From the NCBI GenBank assembly GCA_016874895.1, contig VGSX01000062.1:1-14610 (forward strand): DNA of 14,610 nucleotides, in the 5' to 3' direction. Numbering within the stretch: position 1 is the first letter of the stretch; each line of letters begins with the position of its first letter. Below the pieces are notes generated by a model that saw only the letters and a list, made by a program, of their open reading frames with translations, ran no database searches and was not told where the DNA came from. This document shows, piece after piece, positions 1 to 6,538 of the stretch. Source of the DNA: Deltaproteobacteria bacterium. Lineage in GTDB: Bacteria > Desulfobacterota > Desulfobaccia > Desulfobaccales > Desulfobaccaceae. The translations under genes were made by a program, and so were the position numbers.

Positions 1-181
1 GCTGGTTTTCCGGTCGCTTTACCCGGCCCTCCGGGGTAATGAAGTGAATCTTATAAAATTCCCAACTGTCCCGGAGGATGCCGTCCAGGCGGTGGCGGAA
101 TTCCCGTTCCGAATTCCCCCCGGCACAGCCCAGGAGGGCCACAAGCAGCGCGCCAACGAGAAGACTTGTCTTCACAGTCAT
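1..181 (-). CDS. Lipoprotein, N-terminal fragment, glycoside hydrolase family 8-like (partial)
   Basis: This reading frame starts at the ATG at 181-179 on the minus strand and runs off the left edge after 60 codons. Residues 1-19 form a lipoprotein signal peptide: a short basic start (MTVKTS), a hydrophobic stretch, and the lipobox LLGC with the lipidated cysteine at residue 19. It should therefore be exported and anchored to a membrane. Residues 36-60 read LRDSWEFYKIHFITPEGRVK and on to PENQ. This resembles the start of GH8 endoglucanases (the W..YK..FI.P.GRV..P.N pattern that begins the alpha/alpha barrel). The catalytic part is outside the window, so the enzyme call is inference from family memory. 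The start is well placed: the ATG immediately upstream in another frame is followed by a stop. Only a weak GGAAAA precedes it, and that is part of a heptamer array. Confidence 0.7.
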   Translation of the reverse strand, partial: MTVKTSLLVGALLVALLGCAGGNSEREFRHRLDGILRDSWEFYKIHFITPEGRVKRPENQ

Positions 182-189
182 CACATTTT

Positions 190-232
190 TCGTTTTCCGT
201 TTTCCAGTTTTCGGTTTTCGGTTTTCGGTTTT
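190..232. repeat. Heptanucleotide tandem array, CGGTTTT type
   Basis: About six head-to-tail copies of a 7-base unit. The last three are exact CGGTTTT copies (212-218, 219-225, 226-232). They are preceded by CCGTTTT (197-203), an 8-base variant CCAGTTTT (204-211) and a TTCGTTTT-like unit. On the minus strand the array reads as repeated CCGAAAA or GGAAAA and ends about 8 bases before the lipoprotein start codon, so it is the 5' leader of that gene. All six translations are low-complexity and not coding. Confidence 0.8.
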
Positions 233-234
233 TA

Positions 235-259
235 CGTGCCCAAGGACACCTTGGGCACG
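235..259. repeat. Perfect inverted repeat, 11-bp arms
   Basis: CGTGCCCAAGG (235-245) is followed by the 3-base loop ACA and its exact reverse complement CCTTGGGCACG (249-259). No T-run follows on either strand, so it is not a standard intrinsic terminator. It lies between the two heptamer arrays and could be a REP-type element or a protein-binding site. Confidence 0.7.
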
Positions 260-300
260 AGGCTTATTTATTCGGGTACGAGACTAAACCGGAGTGCAGA

Positions 301-322
301 GGGCGGACACGGAGGCCCGCCC
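301..322. repeat. Short GC-rich inverted repeat (REP-like)
   Basis: GGGCGG (301-306) and CCGCCC (317-322) can pair across a 10-base loop. GC-rich hairpins of this form are common intergenic REP-like units. Together with the 235-259 palindrome and the two heptamer arrays it fills the 304-base gene-free spacer at 182-485. The rest of that spacer shows nothing recognisable. Confidence 0.4.
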
Positions 323-364
323 CACCGATCAGGACGAGGCGGATTAATACCGTATCCTTATTTC

Positions 365-441
365 TGACCCCTACCCCCTGAACCCTGACCACCGACCACT
401 GACCCCTGAACCCTGACCACTGCCCACTAACCCCTGACCAC
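365..441. repeat. Heptanucleotide tandem array, TGACCCC/TGACCAC type (11 units)
   Basis: Eleven contiguous 7-base units in perfect register. Most match TGACCAC (386, 414, 435) or TGACCCC (365, 400). Variants include TGAACCC (379, 407), TACCCCC, CGACCAC, TGCCCAC and TAACCCC. The three-unit block TGACCCC, TGAACCC, TGACCAC occurs intact at 400-420 and, in variant form, at 365-392, which suggests higher-order duplication. The array ends in a T-run at 442-447. It is non-coding: open frames crossing it are antisense artefacts. Confidence 0.85.
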
Positions 442-450
442 TTTTTTCCA

Positions 451-479
451 TTGAGGCCCCACCCCAGGAGTAATATAAT
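451..479 (+). promoter_or_regulatory. Sigma-70-type promoter for the DUF523 gene
   Basis: TTGAGG (451-456) and TATAAT (474-479) are separated by exactly 17 bases. The -10 box matches the consensus perfectly. The expected transcription start, about 7 bases downstream, falls at the A of the ATG at 486, which would give a leaderless mRNA. AGGAG (466-470) lies 15 bases before the ATG, inside the promoter spacer, so it would not be transcribed from this start. Confidence 0.55.
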
Positions 480-485
480 ACCTTT

Positions 486-1451
486 ATGGAAGAGCAGACA
501 GCAAACACAAAAATCAGATTGGGGATCAGCGCCTGTCTTCTGGGCCAGCTGGTGAGGTTTGACGGCGGGCATCAACATGATCGGTATATCACCCAGACCC
601 TGGGGCGGTACGTGGATTTTGTGCCGGTGTGCCCGGAAGTGGAGTGCGGCTTGAGCATCCCCCGGGAGGCCATGCGGTTGGTGGGTGACATTGACCACCC
701 GAGGCTCGTCACCATCCGCAGCCGCATAGACTACACCGAGCAGATGCAGACATGGGCCTATAAGAGGGTTAAGGAGTTGGAGTCCGAGAACCTCAACGGT
801 TTTATCTTTAAGAGCGACTCGCCCAGCAGCGGCATGGAGCGGGTGAAGGTCTATGACGACAAGGGTATGCCGGTGAAAAAGGGTATCGGCATGTTTGCCC
901 GGGCCTTTATGGAACATTTCCCTCTCCTGCCGGTGGAGGAGGAAGGTCGCCTGCACGACCCCAAGCTGCGGGAGAACTTCATTGAAGCCATTTTTACCTT
1001 TAAACGCTGGCGGGACGTTGTGGCGGCCAGGGCCGGCCGGAAACAGTTGGTGGAATTCCACTCCCGGCACAAGCTCCTGATCCTCTCTCACAGCCCGGAG
1101 CACTACCGGGAAATGGGGCGGGTGGTGGCCCACGTGGCGGAGCGCCCCCTGGAGGAAACCCTGGCCCGCTACCAGGAACTGCTGTTGTCGAGCCTGCGCC
1201 TCAAAACCACCATCAAGAAAAACGCCAATGTCCTCTATCACCTCCTGGGGTATTTCAAAGAGGCCCTGTCCGCGGACGAAAAACAGGAATTACTGGAAAT
1301 CATCGATAACTACCGCCAGGGCCAGATACCCCTCATCGTGCCCATCACCCTGGTGAGCCATTATGTCCGTAAATACCGGCAACCTTATCTCAAGGAACAG
1401 TATTACCTGCATCCCCACCCGCTGGAACTGCAGTTAAGGAATCATGCCTGA
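486..1451 (+). CDS. DUF523-DUF1722 (YbgA-like) protein, possible thiouracil desulfurase relative
   Basis: A 321-residue two-domain protein. Residues 9-150 are DUF523: ISACLLG (C17) with FDGGHQ, PVCPEVECG (C49, C54), and KSDSPSSGMERV near 109-120. Residues about 190-315 are DUF1722, with the FHSRHKLL, VLYHLLGYF and VPITLVSHYVRKY stretches typical of YbgA proteins. DUF523 includes the 2-thiouracil desulfurase TudS, whose three conserved cysteines hold a [4Fe-4S] cluster. By family expectation the third cysteine would sit in SPSCG, but here that position is Ser115, so cluster binding may be altered. The start agrees with the family, which begins a few residues before the ISACLLG motif. The gene stands alone: a heptamer array lies upstream and a convergent transporter downstream. 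The substrate is unknown. Confidence 0.85.
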   Translation: MEEQTANTKIRLGISACLLGQLVRFDGGHQHDRYITQTLGRYVDFVPVCPEVECGLSIPREAMRLVGDIDHPRLVTIRSRIDYTEQMQTWAYKRVKELESENLNGFIFKSDSPSSGMERVKVYDDKGMPVKKGIGMFARAFMEHFPLLPVEEEGRLHDPKLRENFIEAIFTFKRWRDVVAARAGRKQLVEFHSRHKLLILSHSPEHYREMGRVVAHVAERPLEETLARYQELLLSSLRLKTTIKKNANVLYHLLGYFKEALSADEKQELLEIIDNYRQGQIPLIVPITLVSHYVRKYRQPYLKEQYYLHPHPLELQLRNHA

Positions 1452-1537
1452 GAGCAGAATAATAAAACTAGTTTTCTAATAAGTAGTTATCCAACGGCAG
1501 TGGGATTGCCCCGTCCCAGGGCAACGTTTCCCGTCGG

Positions 1538-3331
1538 CTAAAACGGCCAGAATAGCGGCGCCAGTACCAGAGTCAAAATTCCCACCAGCAGGGTCAAGGG
1601 CACCCCGATCTTGACAAAATCGCTGAAGCGATAGGTCCCCGGTCCGTACACCATTAAATTGGTCTGGTAGCTCATGGGCGAAATGAAGCTGCAGGACGCA
1701 GCCACCATGAGGGTCATGACAAAGGGCATGCCATTCACTCCCAGGGCTGTAGCCAGGTTGAGGGCAATAGGGAACATAAACACCGCGGAGGCCACGTTGG
1801 TGATAAGGGTGTTCATGACCACACAGCCCAGGAAAACCATACTCAGGGCCAAGTAGGGATTCCGGCCTCCCACGATCAGCAGCAGGTCGGCGATATGGGC
1901 GGCCAGGCCGCTGGCGGTGACGGCTGTGCCCAAACCCATGGCGCTGGCGATAATGACCAGGATGCTAAAATCCACGCTGCGGCCGGCCCAGCGGAAGGTC
2001 ATGCAGCCGGTAAGGAGCATGGCTCCGGTAGCCAGCAAGGCTGCGTTTAACATGCTCAGCCAGCCGAGGGTGGCCACCACCACCATGGCAATCATGATCC
2101 CGGCAGCGGTCAGGGCCCGGTCATAGCGTTTGAACCTGACCCCGGTGAGCCGCTTGATCAGGGAAAATTCCACTTCATTGAGGTTTTCGTTGAAAAAATC
2201 CTCATCCACCTCCAGGATCAGATCGTCCCCCGGTTCGATCCGGACTTCGGCCAGGGGCCCCTCGGGCGGCTGGCCCAGGCGGGACAGGGCAATGATGGCC
2301 ACCCTGTACGGGCTGCCCGGCAGCGGCAGTTCGGCAATCTTCCGGCCGATCTCCTGACACAGGGGCGACACCACCGCTTCCACCAGGCGGTGGGTGAAGC
2401 GCTCCGATGCCAACGGCTGGATGGTATGCACCGGCTCCAGCCCGTTGGTGTCCCACAGAGTAGGAATGGTTTCAAAGGTGGCGGCAAAACACAGGATGTC
2501 CCCGGCCTCCAGCCTGACCTGGGGCTCCCCCGCCGCCGGCCGGCCATCGGCCCGTCGAAAACCGGTGAGCCGCAGTCCTGCCGCTTCCATAAAACCGAGA
2601 TCCCCCAGCCGGCGGCTGATGAGAGGCGACCTTGGGCTGACTCTGAACTCAGAGCGATACCAACGTTTATGCCTGCCAGTGATGTCCGCCTTCCGGGGAG
2701 CCGGGAGCAGCAGCCGGCTGGTCACCATCATAAAGGCAATGCCTGCCAGGGTAATGGGGACGCCCAGGTAGGCGAGGTCGAACATGCTGATTTTCTTTAA
2801 CGACGCCACGGCAGCAGGTCCCGCCAGATGCTCCCGGACCAGCCCGGCCACCACCAGGTTGGTGGCCGTACCGATGAGGGTGCAGGTTCCCCCCAGAATG
2901 GAGGCGTAGCTCAGGGGGATATAAAGCCGGGTGGCCTCCAGGTGCAGAGTCCGGGAGAGGTCACGGATCACCGGGATGAACATGGCCACGATGGGGGTGT
3001 TGTTGAGAAAGGCGCTGCCCACCGCCACCGGGAAGAGAATTTTCGCCTGGGCCGCCCACAGGCTCCGAGGCCGGCCGATAAACCTCTCTGTCAGAAGAGT
3101 AATGGCCCCGGTGCGGTACATGCCCGCAGCCACCATGAAGAGCACCCCGATGGTGAGGATGCTGGGATTGGCAAAGCCCCGCAGGCTCTCCTCCACCGGG
3201 GCCAGACCCAGGGTAAGGTTCACGGTCAGGGCCCCGAGAAAGACAGCCACCGGGGGAATCCGGGTGAAAATCAACAGCCCGAAGGTGGCGAGCAGCAGGA
3301 ACAGGGTGAGGTAGGCATTTAAAGGCATCAT
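1538..3331 (-). CDS. SLC13-family anion (sulfate/dicarboxylate-type) permease with two RCK_C-like domains
   Basis: A 597-residue inner-membrane transporter. The N-terminal membrane half (residues 1-210) has the signatures FLNNTPIVAMFIP (108-120) and GGTCTLIGTATN (148-159). The C-terminal half (405-597) has TNVASAVFMFPIA (511-523) and SYQTNLMVYGPG (554-565). These duplicated NTP/TN-type motifs mark the two scaffold halves of the DASS/SLC13 fold. Between them, residues about 227-302 and 312-385 form two soluble TrkA-C/RCK_C-like domains (LEAGDILCF and IEPGDDLILEV are typical strands), so transport is probably ligand-regulated. Related bacterial proteins carry sulfate, C4-dicarboxylates or other anions; the substrate cannot be read from the sequence. 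Two adjacent ATGs begin the frame (3331 and 3328), with GGTGA just upstream. It diverges from the AbrB/PIN operon. Confidence 0.88.
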   Translation of the reverse strand: MMPLNAYLTLFLLLATFGLLIFTRIPPVAVFLGALTVNLTLGLAPVEESLRGFANPSILTIGVLFMVAAGMYRTGAITLLTERFIGRPRSLWAAQAKILFPVAVGSAFLNNTPIVAMFIPVIRDLSRTLHLEATRLYIPLSYASILGGTCTLIGTATNLVVAGLVREHLAGPAAVASLKKISMFDLAYLGVPITLAGIAFMMVTSRLLLPAPRKADITGRHKRWYRSEFRVSPRSPLISRRLGDLGFMEAAGLRLTGFRRADGRPAAGEPQVRLEAGDILCFAATFETIPTLWDTNGLEPVHTIQPLASERFTHRLVEAVVSPLCQEIGRKIAELPLPGSPYRVAIIALSRLGQPPEGPLAEVRIEPGDDLILEVDEDFFNENLNEVEFSLIKRLTGVRFKRYDRALTAAGIMIAMVVVATLGWLSMLNAALLATGAMLLTGCMTFRWAGRSVDFSILVIIASAMGLGTAVTASGLAAHIADLLLIVGGRNPYLALSMVFLGCVVMNTLITNVASAVFMFPIALNLATALGVNGMPFVMTLMVAASCSFISPMSYQTNLMVYGPGTYRFSDFVKIGVPLTLLVGILTLVLAPLFWPF

Positions 3332-3382
3332 TCACCAGCAAGAGTTCAGTATTTTGCCGTTAGCTGCAGGAGCAGTTTCTTC

Positions 3383-3427
3383 TTGACGAGAATATTTCCT
3401 TACAATAATATATTTTTGTAAGGAAAT
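3383..3427 (+). promoter_or_regulatory. Promoter embedded in a perfect 12-bp dyad operator (AbrB/PIN operon)
   Basis: TTGACG (3383-3388), a 17-base spacer and TAATAT (3406-3411) form a good promoter. The dyad is ATTTCCTTACAA (3394-3405), a 10-base centre, then TTGTAAGGAAAT (3416-3427), an exact 12-of-12 inverted repeat. The -10 box lies precisely in the centre between the arms. This is the arrangement expected for autorepression by an AbrB-type antitoxin. Confidence 0.75.
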
Positions 3428-3446
3428 TAAATAAGGAGAAATGCTG

Positions 3447-3680
3447 ATGCAAAGCCTGATCACCTCAAAATATCAGGTCACCATTCCCAAGAAGATCAGG
3501 GAAAAGTTGAAACTGGCCATCCATGACACTCTGGCTTGGGAGATCCAGGAAGACAAGGTGCTGGTTTATCCGGTGCAGAAAAGGTTTCTCCAGTATCAGA
3601 ATTCGGTCAAGGTGGGGTCGGGTTGCCTCCGCGACGATGTTGAGCAGGCCAGACACCAGCAGGCCGAGAAATATCGATGA
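3447..3680 (+). CDS. AbrB/MazE-type antitoxin (SpoVT-AbrB fold)
   Basis: A 77-residue protein. MQSLITSKYQVTIPKKIREK is the classical swapped-hairpin AbrB start (S-K-x-Q-V-T-I-P-K-x-I-R). It is followed by LKLAIHDTLAWEIQEDKVLVYPV, which completes the beta barrel. The tail, residues about 45-77, is charged and probably wraps the toxin. The start at 3447 is preferred over the in-frame ATG at 3441 because AAGGAG (3433-3438) lies 8 bases from 3447 but only 2 from 3441. The stop overlaps the toxin start (ATGA, 3677-3680), so the two are translationally coupled. It should bind the 12-bp dyad upstream and neutralise the PIN protein. Confidence 0.88.
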   Translation: MQSLITSKYQVTIPKKIREKLKLAIHDTLAWEIQEDKVLVYPVQKRFLQYQNSVKVGSGCLRDDVEQARHQQAEKYR

Positions 3681-4093
3681 GGGAAATTATTATTGACGCC
3701 AATGTCCTCCTGTCTTTCGTGACGGATCGCCATCCGGAGCAGCAGGCCAAAGCAGCCGCCTTATTCCAGAGTGCAGGATCATCCCGGACGGTTATTATCT
3801 GCCCTCAACAGGTGATAACCGAATTTGTCTATGTTCTGGACAAAGTCTACGGTCTGCCCAAAGCGGGGATACGGGCAATGGTGGCCGATTTATTAGCCCT
3901 GCCCGGTTTCCAGGTGGCTCATGAACTCGATTTCGCCTGGGTATTGGCTTATTGGCCGGACCAGATTGCCGATTACGGCGACGCCCTGTTAGCGGCCACG
4001 GGAAAAGGGCGCAAGGGTGCCTGGATCGCCACTTTCGATAAAAAACTGATAAATTCGCTGCAAAAAGTCGGCGTACACATCTTTTCGTGGTAA
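3677..4093 (+). CDS. PIN-domain ribonuclease toxin (VapC-like)
   Basis: A 138-residue PIN protein covering the whole fold. The acidic metal-binding set is visible: D7 in IIIDANVLLS, E49 in QVITEFVYVL, D99/D102 in ADYGDALLAA and D121 in IATFDKKL. All four expected positions are kept, so the nuclease should be active. PIN toxins paired with AbrB-type antitoxins cleave RNA (tRNA or other targets) when the antitoxin is degraded; the target here is unknown. It overlaps the antitoxin gene by 4 bp and ends 31 bp before the convergent polX gene. No clear terminator lies between the two. Confidence 0.88.
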   Translation: MREIIIDANVLLSFVTDRHPEQQAKAAALFQSAGSSRTVIICPQQVITEFVYVLDKVYGLPKAGIRAMVADLLALPGFQVAHELDFAWVLAYWPDQIADYGDALLAATGKGRKGAWIATFDKKLINSLQKVGVHIFSW

Positions 4094-4124
4094 CTGAATC
4101 TTCGCTGGATGTTTTTCCGGTAGA

Positions 4125-5852
4125 CTATTTCAGCAAGGTTATAAACTTCTGCACCGGCCAGGCGTTGATAATGTCCTCCTTTTCGGCCCAGCCCCGGCGG
4201 GCCTGGGAGATGCCGTAGGGCATGAAGCGCAGCTGGTCGATGTGGTGGGCGTCGGTGTTGATGACCATTCTCACTCCCGCCTCTTTGGCGGCCCGGATGT
4301 TGGTGTCGCACAGGTCCAGACGCTCGGGATAGGCGTTGATTTCCAGGACCGTGCCGGTGTCGTGGGCCAGGCGCAGAAGTTCCGCCACATTAACCTCGTA
4401 CTCCTCCCGCCGCTTCAAAATGCGGCCGGTGGGGTGGGAAATGATGTCCACGTGGGGGTTATGCATGGCCGCCTTGAGCCGCGCCATCATCTCAGACCGG
4501 GGCATCTTGAAGGTGGAATGGACCCCGGCGATGACAAAATCCATCTGGGCCAGCACCTCGTCGGTGATATCGATGGTACCGTCGTTCATGATATTGGCTT
4601 CGCAGCCCTTTAAAACAATGAATTTTTTCCCTTCCCGGTGGAGTTTTTCATTCAGGGCGTCTATTTCCCGGTTCCGGGCCAGCAACTGCTCCTCGTCCAG
4701 GCCGTGTTCGATGCGCAGGAACTTGGTATGGTCTGAGATGCCCACATATTCATACCCCAGGGCCAGGGCTGCCCGGGCGATTTCCTCGATGGAGTCGGCC
4801 CCGCCGTTCCAGTTGCAGTGTACGTGCAGGTCGCCCTTAATATCCCCGTAGCCGATGAGTCGGGGGAGTCGTCCCTCCCGGGCCGCAGCCAGTTCCCCCC
4901 GGTCCTCCCGCAGTTCCGGGGGTATCCAGGCCAGGCCCAGCTTGGCGTAAATCTCCTCTTCCGTCACCCCGGCCACCTGGCGCTCTTCCCGGTCGAACAG
5001 GCCGTATTCATTGAGTTTATAACCCTGGTCGATGGCGATCTGTCTGAGGGCGATGTTATGCTCCTTGGACCCGGAAAAATACTGTAATGCCGCGCCGTAG
5101 CTCTCCGTCGGGATCACCCGCAGGTCCATGTCCAGCCCCTGGCGCAGGCGCACCGAGGACTTGGTCCGGCCGTGGCCGTGGACCTTTACCACCTCGGGCC
5201 GGGAAACGAAAAAGTCCATGACCTTCTCGGGCTGGGAAGAAACCGCCAGAAAATCCAGGTCGCCGATGGTCTCTTTCCGCCGGCGCAGGGACCCGGCCAT
5301 GTCAGCCTGCTCTACTTCGGGGAGGGCCCGCAGGGCCGCCAAAACCTGCTCGGCCAGGGGCAGGGCCTCCCCCAAAAGGAAGCGGCCCGTGCTCTTTTTC
5401 AGAAATTCGATCCCCTCCAGGATGTTGGCCTCGGTCTTGGCCCCGAATCCCTTCAAGGGGGCAATCCTGTTCGCCCGGGCCGCCTCCTCCAGTTCCCTTA
5501 GGTTGGTGACCCCCAGCTTTTCAAAAAGTACTTTGGCCTTTTTCGGCCCCATGCCCTCCACCGCAATGAGTTCATCCAGGTCGATGGGCAGCTTCCGCCG
5601 GAATTCCTCATAATACTCAATTTTCCCGGTGTTTAAATATTCCTCGATCTTCTGGGCGATGCTTTCTCCCACTCCGGGTATGGCCTTCAGGGCCTTGAGG
5701 CCGCCGTGGTTATAAATGTCCTCGACGTTATCCTTAAGATTCTCTAAAGTCAGGGCGGCCTTCTGGTAGGCATAGGGCTTGAAGCGGACCCCGTCCATTT
5801 CCAGATACTCGGCCAGTTCGTTAAATATCTTGGCGAGTTCCCGATTTTTCAT
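4125..5852 (-). CDS. polX: DNA polymerase X family with PHP phosphoesterase domain
   Basis: A 575-residue protein of normal bacterial PolX length. Residues 1-90 form the 8-kDa-like helix-hairpin-helix domain (IPGVGESIAQKI, 58-69). A second HhH lies at 97-110 (VEGMGPKKAKVLF). The nucleotidyltransferase palm has GSLRRRKETIGDLDFL, with D198 and D200, and the third carboxylate in DMDL (D241/D243). The C-terminal PHP domain, about 335-575, has DLHVHCNWNGG (H343, H345), SDH (374-375), GCEAN (E418), GVHSTF (H445), ISHPTGR (H473) and NTDAHH (D534, H536). These are metal ligands of the 3'-exonuclease/AP-endonuclease site. The enzyme is expected to fill short gaps in base-excision repair in the cytoplasm. 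C346 and N348 replace the common HS.WSDG residues, a mild variation. The ATG at 5852 has GGAAG about 10 bases upstream. Confidence 0.95.
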   Translation of the reverse strand: MKNRELAKIFNELAEYLEMDGVRFKPYAYQKAALTLENLKDNVEDIYNHGGLKALKAIPGVGESIAQKIEEYLNTGKIEYYEEFRRKLPIDLDELIAVEGMGPKKAKVLFEKLGVTNLRELEEAARANRIAPLKGFGAKTEANILEGIEFLKKSTGRFLLGEALPLAEQVLAALRALPEVEQADMAGSLRRRKETIGDLDFLAVSSQPEKVMDFFVSRPEVVKVHGHGRTKSSVRLRQGLDMDLRVIPTESYGAALQYFSGSKEHNIALRQIAIDQGYKLNEYGLFDREERQVAGVTEEEIYAKLGLAWIPPELREDRGELAAAREGRLPRLIGYGDIKGDLHVHCNWNGGADSIEEIARAALALGYEYVGISDHTKFLRIEHGLDEEQLLARNREIDALNEKLHREGKKFIVLKGCEANIMNDGTIDITDEVLAQMDFVIAGVHSTFKMPRSEMMARLKAAMHNPHVDIISHPTGRILKRREEYEVNVAELLRLAHDTGTVLEINAYPERLDLCDTNIRAAKEAGVRMVINTDAHHIDQLRFMPYGISQARRGWAEKEDIINAWPVQKFITLLK

Positions 5853-5927
5853 GATGGCGGCTTCCGAATCGGCAAAAGGATTATGGCAGTCAGTGAACCG
5901 GTGTCACCAAACAAAGATCATTGGGAG

Positions 5928-5976
5928 TTGAATTCGGGCTTCATTTTAGTATACAATTTTGATAACAATATCAAAA
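5928..5976 (+). promoter_or_regulatory. Promoter with downstream dyad operator for the MNT/HEPN pair
   Basis: TTGAAT (5928-5933) is followed by TATACA (5950-5955, 16-base spacer) or TACAAT (5952-5957, 18-base spacer). TTTTGATA (5957-5964), ACAA and TATCAAAA (5969-5976) form a perfect 8-bp-arm palindrome that overlaps the expected transcription start. A second, smaller inverted repeat, TACCCT (5981-5986) and AGGGTA (5994-5999), follows. This fits an autoregulated toxin-antitoxin operon. Confidence 0.55.
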
Positions 5977-6017
5977 GATTTACCCTAAGGCAAAGGGTAG
6001 TAATTCCTTATCTTAAA

Positions 6018-6348
6018 ATGAAAACTTTTCCGAGCAGGGCCGTGGAATTATCTAACATCCTTATACCTCAGAAAAAAAATCGACGACTTCTGCAAACGCT
6101 GGTCCATCCGGGAAATGGCCCTCTTCGGCTCGGTCTTGCGGCAGGATTTTCGCCCGGATAGCGACGTGGATGTCTTGATCACCCTGGAACCAACAGACCG
6201 CCTGACCCTGGATAATCGTCTGGCCATGATGGCTGAACTGTCAGAGATTTTTTGCCGCCAGGTTGATCTGGTGGAAAAACGGCGTATCCGCAATCCCTTC
6301 AGGAGGCATGCCATTTTGACGAGCAAAAAGGTGATTTATGCCGCTTGA
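6018..6348 (+). pseudogene. MNT-type nucleotidyltransferase (MntA-like antitoxin), frameshifted at an A8 run
   Basis: Two reading frames together give one minimal nucleotidyltransferase. The ATG at 6018 opens a frame of 20 codons (to ...ILIPQKK), then meets an A8 run (6072-6079). After that run the family sequence (IDDFCKRWSIREMALFGSVL...) continues in the frame that ends at 6348. Removing one A joins them into about 109 residues, the usual MNT length. The second part keeps the active-site pattern GSVLRQDFRPDSDVDV and the typical end NPFRRHAIL..KKVIYAA. MNT proteins are antitoxins that AMPylate HEPN toxins. Without repair, only a 77-residue product from the ATG at 6115 is possible; it keeps the catalytic motif but lacks the first helix and has no proper ribosome-binding site. 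The break may be decay, a sequencing error in the homopolymer, or slippage. Confidence 0.8.
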
Positions 6349-6466
6349 CTTCCGGGACCCGGCCTACCTTTACGACATGGTGGAAGCCGGAAAGAAGATT
6401 GCGCGCTATATTCATCAAAAGATGGTATGTTTGATTCCTCCTGTCCCATCAGATATTATCGACTAA
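6338..6466 (+). pseudogene. HEPN-domain toxin remnant (HepT-like), truncated
   Basis: The ATG at 6338 overlaps the end of the MNT gene by 11 bp, the normal arrangement for MNT/HEPN pairs. The 42-codon product begins MPLDFRDPAYLYDMVEAGKK followed by IARYIHQK, which matches the start of DUF86/HepT proteins. After residue about 28 the similarity stops (MVCLIPPVPSDIID, then TAA). The conserved core, including the RxxxxH-type RNase motif, is missing, and none of the other forward frames to 6530 restores it. I read it as a truncated, inactive toxin. Loss of the toxin would remove selection to keep the MNT antitoxin, in line with the frameshift next door. Confidence 0.7.
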
Positions 6467-6538
6467 AGGGCTCTCTCTTTTTTAATAGGACATTCATTTG
6501 TTAGTGAACATGCAAAGAATTTTAAGGAGATGTTATTA

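Noticed and set aside
365..441. Possible CRISPR array
   Set aside because: Units are 7 bases with no unique spacers of 25-40 bases, and no cas genes are present.
264..1241. Long open frame of 325 codons on the minus strand over the DUF523 gene
   Set aside because: It is antisense to a well-supported gene, and its C-terminal part is translated heptamer array (low-complexity). No family resemblance.
1506..1524. Terminator between the DUF523 gene and the convergent permease (TTGCCC/GGGCAA)
   Set aside because: Only a 6-bp stem with a 7-base loop and no T-run on either strand. The nearby AAAACTAGTTTT palindrome (1464-1475) is too AT-rich and too short to call.
5883..6017. Longer N-terminus for the MNT gene from the ATG at 5883
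   Set aside because: It would run through the promoter and palindrome, has no family resemblance, and would make an over-long MNT protein.
6467..6538. Continuation of the HEPN toxin by another frameshift
   Set aside because: All three forward frames were read; none restores HEPN-like sequence before the glnS start.
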